Positions 1 through 8,386 of a DNA stretch of 35,916 nucleotides are shown one piece after another; the stretch's first letter is position 1; every line of letters begins with the position of its first letter. Location of the stretch: assembly GCA_021785915.1 (NCBI GenBank), contig JAJYEF010000005.1:1-35916 (forward strand). Reading direction: 5' to 3'. A model generated the notes under the pieces. The model was not told the origin of the DNA. It ran no database searches and saw only the letters and a program-made list of their open reading frames with translations. This stretch comes from a bacterium. Its GTDB lineage: Bacteria; Patescibacteriota; Microgenomatia; Levybacterales; UBA12049. The position numbers and the translations under genes are program-made.

Positions 1-619
1 CTATGGGGTTTTTAGGCAGTATGGGCCCGTGGAAATATGTGCCTATTGTATTTTTGTATAAAGCACCCTCTTCCTTGGCCGAGTCGTTGCTTCCGTATCC
101 GTTTAATACTCTCCCCAAGGGCTTAATAGACGGACCCAAAATTGTTCTTCCTCCGTGGTTTTCAAAGCCTATTAAAATTGTTTTTTCTCCGAATATTTCT
201 GATTCCACGGCAATATTTCCGGTCAACCGTTCTCTACCGGGATTTTCCGTGTACATATCTAGTACCCCTAATTGTTGAAGCTTATGTCCATCCGCCGTTT
301 TATAGTAATTCCCGAGATATTGGAATCCCCCGCAAATATAAAGGCCCGGTATTCCTTTTTCGATCATTTCTTTAAGCGTTTTTCTCTTTCTTGTCAGATC
401 TTTTGCAACTTCTTCCTGTTGGGTATCCTGAGCTCCCCCCATCATTAAAAGATCACAAGACCTTAAATCCGATTCTTTTGAACCTACGTCAATGTTTACA
501 ATTTGCGCAGATATGCGCCGCCACTCGCAGCGTTTCTGTAAAACTATCACATTCCCCCTGTCGCCGTATATATTCATAAGCGTCGGATAGAGCCAGCCAA
601 TTGTAAGTTTATGCTTCAT
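1..619 (-). CDS. gatD: Lipid II isoglutaminyl synthase, glutaminase subunit GatD (3' end cut by window edge)
   Basis: This is the glutamine amidotransferase half of the MurT/GatD complex, which amidates the D-Glu of lipid II to D-isoglutamine. The reading frame is open from ATG at 619 to the left edge, giving 206 codons of an expected ~240. Visible motifs are the N-terminal MNIYGDRGN, the nucleophile elbow YICGGFQYLG with Cys96, GFENHGGRT, and GTYFHGPILPKNP near the edge, which carries the catalytic His of the family. Its ATG overlaps the murT TGA as ATGA (616-619), so the two are translationally coupled. The reading frame is intact as far as it can be seen. CobB/CobQ-type cobyrinate amidases are relatives, but the murT partner decides the call. 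Confidence 0.92.
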   Translation of the reverse strand, partial: MKHKLTIGWLYPTLMNIYGDRGNVIVLQKRCEWRRISAQIVNIDVGSKESDLRSCDLLMMGGAQDTQQEEVAKDLTRKRKTLKEMIEKGIPGLYICGGFQYLGNYYKTADGHKLQQLGVLDMYTENPGRERLTGNIAVESEIFGEKTILIGFENHGGRTILGPSIKPLGRVLNGYGSNDSAKEEGALYKNTIGTYFHGPILPKNPI

Positions 620-1893
620 AGTAATTTTTTTCCTGTAATTAATTTTCGGGCTTCAAGCATGGCCGAGTAGTTGGGTAATATAAAAAGCGTTTCGTCTTTT
701 TCTAAGGTTTCCGCCATTTTATCAATTGCTTTTTTTAGGACTTCTTCCGTATGGGTAAAAAATCCCGCATATTTAAGTCTTATTGCCATGTCGTAGACCC
801 TGTCTCCGGAAACCGCCAAATTGAACTCTTTTGTTAGAATATCTTCGAAATTTATGTCCCAAATCCAGCTTACGTCAAGACCGTCGGGTATTCTGTCGTT
901 TAGTACAATAAGCAGATTCTTGCCTCCCAATTCCTTAATCGTTTGAAGCGACTCATTAAAGCTGGTCGGGTTTTTTGAAAGAAATATCTGTACGGATTTT
1001 CCTTTGTATGACAATTTTTCTTGCCTTCCGAATGCGGGGGTAAAATTTTTAAATGAGTTTTCTATAGTTTTTTTGCTGAACCCCTCTTCCAAGGCAAAAA
1101 GAGATGCCGCAAGGCCATTGTATTTGTTGTAAGTTCCGGGAAGGGGATTGTTTGACAGATCCGATAAATTTATCTTGGGGCGTTTTAATCCGCATTTTGG
1201 GCATTCCCATTCTCCTAAATGTGAGAAAAACACTCTTTTGTAATTTAGTTTATTACCGCAATTTGGGCAATAAATAGAATCTGCCCCGTGTTTGGGTGTA
1301 CTTGCGCCTTTTTCATCCAAACCAAAGTACAAAATTTTAGCTTTTATATTTTTGGCAAGACTTGAAACAAGCGGATCATCCGCGTTTAATATAAGGCGCG
1401 TTTTGTTATTAAGTCTTCCAAAACCCTTTTTCCATTTGTCCGCAACCGTATTAAGCTCGCCGTATCTGTCCAACTGATCACGAAATAAATCAAGAATAAT
1501 GATATAGTCGGGGTTTGTCTTTTTCGCAATTTCGGAAAGGGCGTTTTCATCGCTTTCAAAAATTAGATAATTTTTGTTGAGAGTGCCGTTAGCACTTGCG
1601 CCCGTAATAAGCGTAGACGCGAGCCCGTTAATAAGGTTTGCTCCTGCTTTATTTTGTAAATAAGTTTTGTTGTTTTCTCTTATTACGGAAGTAATCAGTC
1701 TTGCGGTGGTAGTTTTTCCGTTAGTGCCCGCAACTAATATGATTTTAGTTTTAGACTTATTTACAATATCCTCGATAAAATTAGGATTAAGTTTAAGTGC
1801 GATGTGTCCCGGCCACGTTGATCCCTCTCCCAGATTAAATCGTTTACTGAAAACGGAAAATACTTTTCCGAAAAGAATTATAAAAACATTCAT
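616..1893 (-). CDS. murT: Lipid II isoglutaminyl synthase, Mur-ligase subunit MurT
   Basis: MurT is the ATP-dependent Mur-ligase-like partner of GatD and acts on cytoplasmic lipid II. The 425-aa protein is close to the usual ~430-440 aa. It has the Mur P-loop GTNGKTT at residues 56-62, a four-cysteine zinc ribbon inserted in the central domain (Cys209, Cys212, Cys231, Cys234) that is typical of MurT, and the C-terminal DVSWIWD segment holding the conserved catalytic Asp. Its ATG shares one base with the htpX stop (TAATG at 1891-1895), and its stop overlaps the gatD start. It therefore lies inside a tightly coupled leftward operon. The ribbon and the partner separate it from folylpolyglutamate synthase and MurC-F. 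Confidence 0.93.
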   Translation of the reverse strand: MNVFIILFGKVFSVFSKRFNLGEGSTWPGHIALKLNPNFIEDIVNKSKTKIILVAGTNGKTTTARLITSVIRENNKTYLQNKAGANLINGLASTLITGASANGTLNKNYLIFESDENALSEIAKKTNPDYIIILDLFRDQLDRYGELNTVADKWKKGFGRLNNKTRLILNADDPLVSSLAKNIKAKILYFGLDEKGASTPKHGADSIYCPNCGNKLNYKRVFFSHLGEWECPKCGLKRPKINLSDLSNNPLPGTYNKYNGLAASLFALEEGFSKKTIENSFKNFTPAFGRQEKLSYKGKSVQIFLSKNPTSFNESLQTIKELGGKNLLIVLNDRIPDGLDVSWIWDINFEDILTKEFNLAVSGDRVYDMAIRLKYAGFFTHTEEVLKKAIDKMAETLEKDETLFILPNYSAMLEARKLITGKKLL

Positions 1894-2792
1894 TACATTG
1901 ATCGAAGGATTTTTATTCTTTCTTCAATCGGAGGATGTGTATCAAAAAGAGAAGAGAACCATTGCTTGGCTTCCTTTCCTTTAAAGGGATTCACTATAAA
2001 AAGATGGGCCGTGGCGTTCGAAGCGGTTTTTAGAGTAGTTCTGTTGTTGGCAAGTTTTTCAAGGGCGCTTGCAAGTCCCTCGGGGTATCTTGTAAGAAGC
2101 GCTCCTGAAGCATCGGCCAAGAATTCCCTTTTTCTGGAAACGGCAAGCTGAATTAGAGTGGCTGCAATAGGCGATAATATAGCCAGAATTATGCCTATTA
2201 CTAAAAATATTCCCTGAGCATTTGAGTTTCTATCTCTGTTTCCGCCGAATCCTCCAAACCAGAGCTGGTTTGTAAAAAGATTTGAAAGAATCACTATAAA
2301 CCCGACAAGTATAGCGACTATTCCCATAAGCCTTATATCGTAGTTCTTAACGTGCGAAAGTTCATGAGCTATAACGCCTTCAAGCTCTTCATCATTTAAT
2401 ATTTGCAGAATGCCCGATGTTACGCATACGACCGCGTGTTTTGGATCGCGGCCCGTTGCAAACGCATTAGGCGAAGGGTCATTGATAATGTAAATATTCG
2501 GTGTTGGTAGGCCGTCTCCGATGCACAAGTTCTCAACAATCCTGTAAAGCTGCGGGTTATCATGTTTTTGGATTGGTTTTGCTCCGGTTGTTGCAAGTAC
2601 GAGTTTGTCGGAATAGTAGTAACTTCCTATACTCATAAAACCTGCAATAATCAGAGCAATACCGGCAAAACCCCATCCGTAGCCTAGCGCCTTGCTGAAG
2701 ACAAAAACGATAGTCGTTATAACCAAAATGAACAAAAGCATTATTGCCCAAGTTTTATTTTTATTGGCTGAAATTGCCGAATAGATATTCAT
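1893..2792 (-). CDS. htpX: HtpX-type membrane zinc metalloprotease
   Basis: HtpX is an M48-family integral-membrane protease of membrane-protein quality control. The 299-aa protein has two N-terminal membrane helices (about residues 15-33 and 38-58), the zinc motif HELSH at residues 143-147, two further hydrophobic helices (about 155-175 and 192-215), and the third zinc ligand Glu223 in REFLADA. The length matches the family (~290 aa). It lies four bases downstream of lemA; a lemA-htpX pairing is common in bacteria. Its stop overlaps the murT start. There is no separate promoter in the four-base gap, so it is presumably cotranscribed with lemA. Confidence 0.93.
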   Translation of the reverse strand: MNIYSAISANKNKTWAIMLLFILVITTIVFVFSKALGYGWGFAGIALIIAGFMSIGSYYYSDKLVLATTGAKPIQKHDNPQLYRIVENLCIGDGLPTPNIYIINDPSPNAFATGRDPKHAVVCVTSGILQILNDEELEGVIAHELSHVKNYDIRLMGIVAILVGFIVILSNLFTNQLWFGGFGGNRDRNSNAQGIFLVIGIILAILSPIAATLIQLAVSRKREFLADASGALLTRYPEGLASALEKLANNRTTLKTASNATAHLFIVNPFKGKEAKQWFSSLFDTHPPIEERIKILRSM

Positions 2793-2796
2793 AAAA

Positions 2797-3339
2797 CTAG
2801 AAACTTACTTTTACCGGTTGTTTTTCCGCTTCAGTTGCCGCGAAAAATTCCGCATCTTTAAAATTAAATAGTTTTGCAAATATTACGTTAGGGAAAACTT
2901 TTAATTTTGTGTTGTAGTCCAGGACGACGCTGTTATAGAACTGTCTTGCGTATGCAATTTTATTTTCCGTATCGGAAATTTCTTCCTGCAGCTCCATAAA
3001 ATTCTGGCTTGCTTTAAGATCGGGATAATTTTCCGCTATGGCAAGAATCGATTTTAACGTTTGGCTTAGCTGGTTATTTATTTTGGCTTTTTCTTCCGGT
3101 CCTTTTGCCGAAACGAGATTTTGTCTTTGTTCGGAAACTTTTTCAAAAATTTCCTTTTCGTGTTTGGCATATCCTTTCACTGTTTCTACAAGATTGGGGA
3201 TAAGGTCGGTTCTTCTTTTTAACTGCACGTCAATTTGAGAAAGGGCTTCCGAAACCCGCATTTTCGAAACAATAATGCTGTTATACAGAAGCCAAACAAA
3301 CCCAACAATCACAACTACGACAATTATTGTCAGAATCAC
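2797..3339 (-). CDS. lemA: LemA family membrane-anchored protein
   Basis: LemA proteins carry one N-terminal membrane helix and a cytoplasmic helical bundle; their biochemical role is unclear. The 180-aa product begins at GTG with a hydrophobic stretch (residues 2-20), then the typical N-S-I-I/V segment, the RRTDLIPNLVETVKGYA motif, and alternating long helices with the ENYPDLKASQNF signature. A strong Shine-Dalgarno (AGGAGG, 10 bases upstream of GTG) fixes the start. This is one of few genes in the window with such a site, fitting an operon-internal gene: only 19 bases separate it from the polX stop. Confidence 0.92.
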   Translation of the reverse strand: MILTIIVVVVIVGFVWLLYNSIIVSKMRVSEALSQIDVQLKRRTDLIPNLVETVKGYAKHEKEIFEKVSEQRQNLVSAKGPEEKAKINNQLSQTLKSILAIAENYPDLKASQNFMELQEEISDTENKIAYARQFYNSVVLDYNTKLKVFPNVIFAKLFNFKDAEFFAATEAEKQPVKVSF

Positions 3340-3358
3340 TTAGTAGCACCTCCTTTCT

Positions 3359-5122
3359 TTAATTTCTCAGCCATTCAGAGAATTTATTATACTCCAATGT
3401 GTTAAGTATGTCATTATTAGTCGCCCATCCTCGCCGCGCCATAAAAACCCCGTATTTTTGCAATTCCATATGACTAACATCGTGACTGTCAGTATTTATT
3501 ACCATCTTTACTCCTGCTTCAACAGCCATTTTTATCATAATATCTGATAAGTCTAACCGTTGTGGCCAGCTGTTTATTTCCAGTGCCTTATTGTTTTTTT
3601 TGCAGAAATCAAAGATCTTGTCCCATATAAGGTCGTAACCCGGCCTGACATTTAAGAGTTTTCCTGTAGGATGGGCAAGAATTTTTGCTTTGGGATGAGA
3701 AAGCCCTTCTAAAACCCGCTTTGTCATTTCTTCCTTGTCCATAGAGAATACGCTGTGAATTGATACGATCGAAGCGTCAAGGATGTTTAATGATTTTTTG
3801 TCGATTGCAAGATTACCGTTCGGTAATATGTCTGTTTCGAGTAATTTAAATATTCGAACATTTTTGTTGTGTGATTTAAGTTGTTCAATTTTTTCATTAC
3901 GTTTAGCAATAAGTTCGTATATTTTTTGATTGGAGTGTTTTGATTGGCTAGGGTTATGTTCGGCAAAGCCGATATATTCATAGTTAAGCTGACCTGCTTT
4001 ATCTATCATTTCCTCCATCGGGCTTTTTCCCAAGTCGTGGCTTGGTTCTATAGGAAAATTTGAATGTATATGCAAGTCTCCCTTGATATCGCCAAGCTCA
4101 ACGAGTTTAGGGAGTTTAAGTTTTTCTGCAAGTTCTATTTCGCCTTTGTCCTCGCGTAGTTCCGGCGGAATCCATTCAAGTCCGATGGCTTTATAAAAGC
4201 TTTCTTCTTCCGAATATTTCTGTGATTTTTTAGTTTTCAAATTTTTTATTCCGTATTCAGACAAGGAGAGCCCCTTTTTCAAAGCAAGCTCCCTCAGATG
4301 AACGTTGTGGTTTTTGCTTCCTGTAAAGTGTTGTAACAATGACCCGAAACTTTCTTCAGGTTGGATTAGGAGGTCAATTTGTCTTCCTCCCGAAACCAAG
4401 ATTGAAGCCGAAACTTCGCCTTTTTCGATTATTCTTTCTTTGTTGGGGTATGAAACGAAATACTCTATTACTTTTTTAGGATTGTCTGTGGAAATAGCTA
4501 TGTCAACGTCTCCGACGGTTGGGGAGCGCCTTCTAAGACTTCCAAGGGCTTCAACTTTTTTAACCTCAGGGCATTTTTTTAGATAATCTATCAATTTTTG
4601 GGAAACTTCGAAAGCGTAGGGGAGTATCATTCTTGTTGTTTTTCCTTTCCCGAGCCTATACTCCGAAATTGCCCTTAAAATGTCCGATTGGGATTTATTG
4701 CCAAAGCCTTCAAGCTTCGCAATTCTTCCCGCCTCCGCAACCTTTTCAAGATCATCGATTACCGTACCGGGATTATGTAACTTGAATTCTTTTACCAGTT
4801 TGTAGGCTTTTTTAGGTCCAAACGAAGGAATTTCGGTAAGAACGAAAACCGATTCGGGAATATCTTTCAAAACCCAATCGAAATGGGCAACTTTTCCTTT
4901 TTTAAACAGGTCTATAATATGTGATTTGATTGTATTTCCTATGCCTGGTAGATTTTTTAGATTATCTTCCTTGTAGTAATCCGATAATTCTCCCGTCAGA
5001 TTGGAGATTGTGTCCGCAGCCCTCTGGTAGGCAACAATCTGGAAATGGAATTTTTTTTCATCCTTTATGGTGTACGCGTCCGCTATGTCTTTAAATAGCT
5101 TTGCAACTTCTTGATTACTCAT
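3359..5122 (-). CDS. polX: DNA polymerase/3'-5' exonuclease PolX (PolX + PHP domains)
   Basis: This 587-aa repair polymerase joins a family X polymerase (residues ~1-320) to a PHP phosphoesterase domain (~345-580). Helix-hairpin-helix motifs are seen at LPGIGNTI, IPSFGPKKAYKL and LEGFGNKSQ. The nucleotidyltransferase signature GSLRRRSPTVGDVD carries the paired metal-binding Asp residues. PHP metal ligands appear in GDLHIHS, GFAEHNPS, SIHSVFS, LAHPTGK and INTDSHD. All key residues are retained and the length is normal. The start is the first ATG. A -35/-10 pair sits just upstream (separate entry). polX is the first gene of the leftward run leading to gatD, although repair and cell-wall functions have no obvious link. 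Confidence 0.95.
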   Translation of the reverse strand: MSNQEVAKLFKDIADAYTIKDEKKFHFQIVAYQRAADTISNLTGELSDYYKEDNLKNLPGIGNTIKSHIIDLFKKGKVAHFDWVLKDIPESVFVLTEIPSFGPKKAYKLVKEFKLHNPGTVIDDLEKVAEAGRIAKLEGFGNKSQSDILRAISEYRLGKGKTTRMILPYAFEVSQKLIDYLKKCPEVKKVEALGSLRRRSPTVGDVDIAISTDNPKKVIEYFVSYPNKERIIEKGEVSASILVSGGRQIDLLIQPEESFGSLLQHFTGSKNHNVHLRELALKKGLSLSEYGIKNLKTKKSQKYSEEESFYKAIGLEWIPPELREDKGEIELAEKLKLPKLVELGDIKGDLHIHSNFPIEPSHDLGKSPMEEMIDKAGQLNYEYIGFAEHNPSQSKHSNQKIYELIAKRNEKIEQLKSHNKNVRIFKLLETDILPNGNLAIDKKSLNILDASIVSIHSVFSMDKEEMTKRVLEGLSHPKAKILAHPTGKLLNVRPGYDLIWDKIFDFCKKNNKALEINSWPQRLDLSDIMIKMAVEAGVKMVINTDSHDVSHMELQKYGVFMARRGWATNNDILNTLEYNKFSEWLRN

Positions 5123-5131
5123 GGCAAAAAA

Positions 5132-5160
5132 ATCATAACATTAAGTAAAATTAAGTACAA
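5132..5160 (-). promoter_or_regulatory. Predicted near-leaderless promoter of polX
   Basis: On the minus strand TTGTAC (5160-5155) and TATGAT (5137-5132) are separated by exactly 17 bases. The -10 box ends 9 bases before the polX ATG at 5122, so transcription should start only a few bases before the start codon. No Shine-Dalgarno fits in between. Predicted by eye. Confidence 0.6.
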
Positions 5161-5169
5161 GTTTAAGCA

Positions 5170-5198
5170 TTGACTAGGTTTGAATAATTTGTTAGGAT
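5170..5198 (+). promoter_or_regulatory. Predicted promoter of tRNA-Asp
   Basis: TTGACT (5170-5175), a 17-base spacer and TAGGAT (5193-5198) lie 12 bases before the mature tRNA 5' end, giving a plausible start around 5205 and a very short 5' leader. Confidence 0.6.
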
Positions 5199-5210
5199 AC
5201 CATAGAGTTT

Positions 5211-5285
5211 GGGGTGGTAGCTCAGTTTGGTTAGAGCGCTTCCCTGTCACGGAAGAGGTCGCGGGTTCGAGTCCCGTTCACCCCG
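5211..5285 (+). tRNA. tRNA-Asp (anticodon GTC)
   Basis: A full cloverleaf can be drawn. The acceptor is GGGGTGG (5211-5217) with TCACCCC (5278-5284) and discriminator G at 5285. The D-arm is GCTC/GAGC, the anticodon stem CTTCC/GGAAG with loop CTGTCAC (anticodon GTC), and the T-arm GCGGG-TTCGAGT-CCCGT. The next bases are CCC, not CCA, so CCA must be added by a nucleotidyltransferase. Confidence 0.96.
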
Positions 5286-5372
5286 CCCTTCTTAAAAGTT
5301 TAATACTTTAGGAAGGAGGCAAGACGGATTTTTAAATTGGATAGCAATAAGGCTTGCCCGCAAACTTTTAAT
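5286..5372 (+). other. Structured intergenic segment with nested inverted repeats
   Basis: Between tRNA-Asp and the LysM gene an outer perfect 10-bp inverted repeat (TTAAAAGTTT 5292-5301 with AAACTTTTAA 5362-5371) encloses an inner 6-bp stem (GGCAAG 5318-5323 with CTTGCC 5353-5358). A competing hairpin pairs CCTTC (5287-5291) with GAAGG (5312-5316). The outer and competing stems exclude each other, and a T-rich run follows at about 5384-5393. It could be a tRNA terminator, a processed trailer or a switch-like leader of the LysM gene. I do not recognise a known RNA family. Confidence 0.4.
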
Positions 5373-5415
5373 CCCCTGCCCATATTTTTTATTTCTGCCT
5401 GGAAAGGAGGAATTT

Positions 5416-6015
5416 ATGCCAAGAAAAGCATCGGTTAAAAACGATACTGTAAAAGATTCGGTAAAAAAAGCTGAGGGTTTTCTGTCACAGATAAAATGGG
5501 GGGAGTCTTACACAAGTCTTTTTTTAGGTGCTGTTGTAGTTATCATTGCCTTGATTTTAGTTTTTTCTTTCTTTAAGTCAAAAACTCCGACAACACAACA
5601 GACGGGTTCGACTTCCACGCAGCAAACACAAACAACAACGCCGGCAAGGCCCAGCACATATACCGTTAAAGAGGGGGATGATCTTTGGTCGATTGCCCAA
5701 AAACTTTACGGTTCCGGTTACAATTGGGTTGATTTGGCAAAAGCCAATAATTTAGAAAACCCCGGTTTAATATTTGTGGGAACCGTACTTAAAGTCCCGG
5801 ACGTAAAACCAATAGTTGTCGCAACTGCAAATCAGGTACCTTCTATGGAAGCGATAAAAGGAGATACCTATACCGTAGTAAAGGGTGATAATTTATGGGA
5901 TATAGCGGTAAGGGCTTATGGAGACGGATTTAAGTGGACGGAAATTTCAAAAGCAAATAATCTTACAAATCCCGACCTAATTTTCCCAGGTAACGTATTT
6001 AAAATCCCAAGGTAG
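5416..6015 (+). CDS. Membrane-anchored protein with two LysM domains
   Basis: This 199-aa protein should bind peptidoglycan from the outer face of the membrane. A charged N-terminus (residues 1-34) is followed by one membrane helix (about 36-54), a Thr/Gln-rich linker (about 58-78) and two LysM modules (about 81-127 and 152-198). Each module starts with YTV..GD.LW.IA and ends with P.LIF.G..(F/L)K.P. No catalytic domain is present, so it is a binding or anchoring protein rather than a hydrolase. A clear Shine-Dalgarno (AAAGGAGG, 5 bases before ATG) sets the start. It is monocistronic between two tRNA genes. Confidence 0.9.
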   Translation: MPRKASVKNDTVKDSVKKAEGFLSQIKWGESYTSLFLGAVVVIIALILVFSFFKSKTPTTQQTGSTSTQQTQTTTPARPSTYTVKEGDDLWSIAQKLYGSGYNWVDLAKANNLENPGLIFVGTVLKVPDVKPIVVATANQVPSMEAIKGDTYTVVKGDNLWDIAVRAYGDGFKWTEISKANNLTNPDLIFPGNVFKIPR

Positions 6016-6040
6016 TTTAAACTTATTTTGCTGTATAACT

Positions 6041-6069
6041 TTTTAGCGTTAAAATGCTAAAATATTTTT
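6041..6069 (+). terminator. Possible terminator after the LysM gene
   Basis: TTTTAGC (6041-6047) and GCTAAAA (6056-6062) form a 7-bp stem with an 8-base loop, followed by TATTTTTA. The stem is AU-rich and weak, but its place between the LysM stop and tRNA-Gly fits a terminator. Confidence 0.45.
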
Positions 6070-6090
6070 AGTGGAATAGATAAATTAACT

Positions 6091-6161
6091 GCGGGATTAG
6101 TACAGTGGCAGTATGCTACCTTCCCAAGGTAGAGATGCGAGTTCGATTCTCGTATCCCGCT
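6091..6161 (+). tRNA. tRNA-Gly (anticodon CCC)
   Basis: The acceptor is GCGGGAT (6091-6097) with ATCCCGC (6154-6160) and discriminator T at 6161. The anticodon stem is CTACC/GGTAG with loop TTCCCAA (anticodon CCC), and the T-arm is GCGAG-TTCGATT-CTCGT. CCA is not encoded. This is the minor glycine isoacceptor reading GGG. Confidence 0.95.
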
Positions 6162-6234
6162 CTAAACAAATATAAGGTTTTAACCGACGTGCTAGGTTCT
6201 GTGCAACTATTAATTAATTTGTCATTGTGCTTTT

Positions 6235-6591
6235 ATGACCGTAATCGATGAGTATTTTAAGAAAGTGGACGCTCCAAAAAGTAAACAGCTTGATAGGATC
6301 AGGAAAATTGCAAAACAGGTAGTCCCGGGCGCACAAGAAGTAATTTCCTATGGCATGCCGACTCTCAAATATAAAGGTGAGTCATTCCTGGGGTTTAATG
6401 CACATACAAAACATATTGGAATTTATCCATATGGCGGAGAGGAAATTGAGGTTTTTAAAGAGAAAATTTCTAAATTAGGTTATAAATTTTCCTCCGGCGC
6501 AATAAGAATACCTTATGATAATCCGATTCCTGATAAGTTGCTTAAAGAAATTATTATCCATAGAGTGAATAGAATTACAAACAAAGAGTAA
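6235..6591 (+). CDS. DUF1801 (YdhG-like) protein
   Basis: This 118-aa protein has the DUF1801 fold: an N-terminal helix (IDEYFKKVD..K...L..IR), the hallmark VVPGAQEVISYGMP segment (about residues 30-44), a short beta region with LGFNAHTKHIGIYP, and the C-terminal RIPYDNPIP element. Family members are small single-domain proteins; some have been called iron chaperones (frataxin-like fold), but a firm function is not known. Length and motif order are normal. It stands alone between tRNA-Gly and pyrG, and I see no clear Shine-Dalgarno. Confidence 0.82.
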   Translation: MTVIDEYFKKVDAPKSKQLDRIRKIAKQVVPGAQEVISYGMPTLKYKGESFLGFNAHTKHIGIYPYGGEEIEVFKEKISKLGYKFSSGAIRIPYDNPIPDKLLKEIIIHRVNRITNKE

Positions 6592-6646
6592 GATCTTTTT
6601 AAAATTTTTATATTATATGTCTTCGGAGAAATTTGAAGTTATCTGG

Positions 6647-6675
6647 TTGACGATTTTTTAAAAGTTTGATATAGT
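6647..6675 (+). promoter_or_regulatory. Predicted leaderless promoter of pyrG
   Basis: TTGACG (6647-6652), a 17-base spacer and TATAGT (6670-6675) stand five bases before the GTG start of pyrG. The expected transcription start falls on or next to the start codon, so the mRNA would be leaderless. Confidence 0.65.
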
Positions 6676-6680
6676 AAATT

Positions 6681-8357
6681 GTGCCCACTAGTAAATCTAT
6701 AAAGTACATTTTTATTTCAGGAGGCGTTATCTCAGGTATCGGGAAGGGTACTACGTCGGCTTCTATCGCACTTTTATTAAAATCCTCGGGCTATAAAGTT
6801 GCCCCAATAAAGTTTGAAAATTACCTTAATCTGGATGCAGGTACAATTAATCCTATAGAACACGGAGATCCCTTCCTTTGCGAAGACGGAACCGAAACAG
6901 ATATGGATATAGGAACTTACGAAAAGTTTTTAAATGAGGATATGGGGAGGGATAACTTTGTGACAATGGGGGGAATATACAAAGCCGTTATCGACAGGGA
7001 AAGACGTTTTGAATACGACGGTGAGGACGTTGAGGCAATCCCATATATAACAGATGAAATTACTAGCAGGATTATTTCTTTGGGAGAAAAGAAAAATGCG
7101 GATATCGTAATGATAGAGCTTGGTGGAACTGCGGGGGAGTACCAGAATATGTTCTATTACGAGGCTGCAAGGATTATGACCCTTAAAAATCCCGGAAAGG
7201 TTTTGCATATTCATGTTAGCTATGTTCCGACTCCTGGACATTTGGGTGAACCTAAAACAAAACCGACACAACTTTCCGTAAAAACATTAAACTCTTTGGG
7301 AATACAGCCGGATTTTATTATAGCAAGGGGCGAAAAAAAGCTCGACAGAAGGCGCAAAGACAGGCTAGCTCTTTTTTGCAATATGCACAAAGATGATGTG
7401 ATCTCAAGTCCCGATTTGCCGTCGGTTTATGAAATTCCGCTGGTTTTGCAGGAGCAAAAGTTGGATGAAAAAATTCTGCAAAAATTAGGTCTTAAAGTAA
7501 GGCCGCCTAAGCTAAAGGATTGGATAAAATTTGTCGAAAGCACAAAAAATGTCAAAAAAGAAATTGAAATTGCAATCGTCGGGAAATATTTCGGCACAGG
7601 AGATTACCAGCTTAAAGATTCGTATGCAGCTTTGTTTGATGCATTGGATCATGCTAGCTGGAAACAGGGCTTTCGCATAAAAACCCGTTGGGTAGATGCG
7701 GAAGCAGTTGAAAAAGAAGGGGCGGAAAAATTGATAGGAAGACCTAGAGGGTTAATTGTTCCTATCGGATGGGGTAAAAGGGGATCCGAGGGAATGATCG
7801 AAGCGGCATCTTACGCAAGAAAGAATAAAATTCCATATCTAGGCCTTTGTTACGGAATGCAGCTTGCAACTATTGCTTTTGCAAGAGACGTGTTGGGTTT
7901 CAAAGATGCAAACACCGAAGAAAATAACAAAAAATCAAAACACCAGGTAATACATTTTATTCCGGATCAGAAAGAACTCGTAAAACTAAGGGCTTATGGA
8001 GGCACGATGCGTTTAGGCGGATGGGATGCAAAAATAAAGAAGGGAACAAGGGCTTACGAAATATACAGAAAATATGACTCTTTTAAGGATAAAAAGAATT
8101 TAATAACCAGTGAAAGGCACAGACATAGGTACGAGTTTAACGACGACTTTGCAAAAGATTTTGAAAAAGCGGGGCTTGTAATAAGCGCAAGGTCGGTAAA
8201 GGAAAATCTTGCTGAAATTGTAGAACTCCCAAAAACTGTCCATCCATTTTATTTTGGTACTCAGGGCCATCCGGAGTACAAGAGCAGACCGCTGAGGCCG
8301 CACCCGATTTTTATGGAATTTATCAAAGCCTGTTCTTCGAACAAAAGTATTGAGTAG
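6681..8357 (+). CDS. pyrG: CTP synthase
   Basis: CTP synthase makes CTP from UTP, ATP and glutamine-derived ammonia. The 558-aa product has an N-terminal synthetase domain opening with FISGGVISGIGKGTTSAS (P-loop) and the DGTETDMDIGTYE segment. The C-terminal class I glutaminase has nucleophile Cys390 in GLCYGMQ and the His/Glu of GTQGHPEYKSRP. The MRLGGWDA and SERHRHRYEFN motifs are normal. The UTP-binding stretch reads LDAGTINPIEHGDPF instead of the common DPGTMSPFQHGEVF, a modest divergence. GTG start at 6681 is chosen because the promoter lies immediately upstream and the N-terminus fits the family. It is followed by rplS, whose promoter overlaps the pyrG stop. Confidence 0.95.
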   Translation: MPTSKSIKYIFISGGVISGIGKGTTSASIALLLKSSGYKVAPIKFENYLNLDAGTINPIEHGDPFLCEDGTETDMDIGTYEKFLNEDMGRDNFVTMGGIYKAVIDRERRFEYDGEDVEAIPYITDEITSRIISLGEKKNADIVMIELGGTAGEYQNMFYYEAARIMTLKNPGKVLHIHVSYVPTPGHLGEPKTKPTQLSVKTLNSLGIQPDFIIARGEKKLDRRRKDRLALFCNMHKDDVISSPDLPSVYEIPLVLQEQKLDEKILQKLGLKVRPPKLKDWIKFVESTKNVKKEIEIAIVGKYFGTGDYQLKDSYAALFDALDHASWKQGFRIKTRWVDAEAVEKEGAEKLIGRPRGLIVPIGWGKRGSEGMIEAASYARKNKIPYLGLCYGMQLATIAFARDVLGFKDANTEENNKKSKHQVIHFIPDQKELVKLRAYGGTMRLGGWDAKIKKGTRAYEIYRKYDSFKDKKNLITSERHRHRYEFNDDFAKDFEKAGLVISARSVKENLAEIVELPKTVHPFYFGTQGHPEYKSRPLRPHPIFMEFIKACSSNKSIE

Positions 8358-8378
8358 AGGCATTTTTTAAGATATAAT
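8350..8378 (+). promoter_or_regulatory. Predicted leaderless promoter of rplS
   Basis: TTGAGT (8350-8355), a 17-base spacer and a perfect TATAAT (8373-8378) lie eight bases before the rplS ATG. The -35 box overlaps the last codons and stop of pyrG. The leader would be zero to two bases long. Confidence 0.68.
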
Positions 8379-8386
8379 ACTAATCT

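Noticed and set aside
1-579. Plus-strand frames at the left edge
   Set aside because: They are antisense shadows of gatD, whose motifs are clear on the minus strand.
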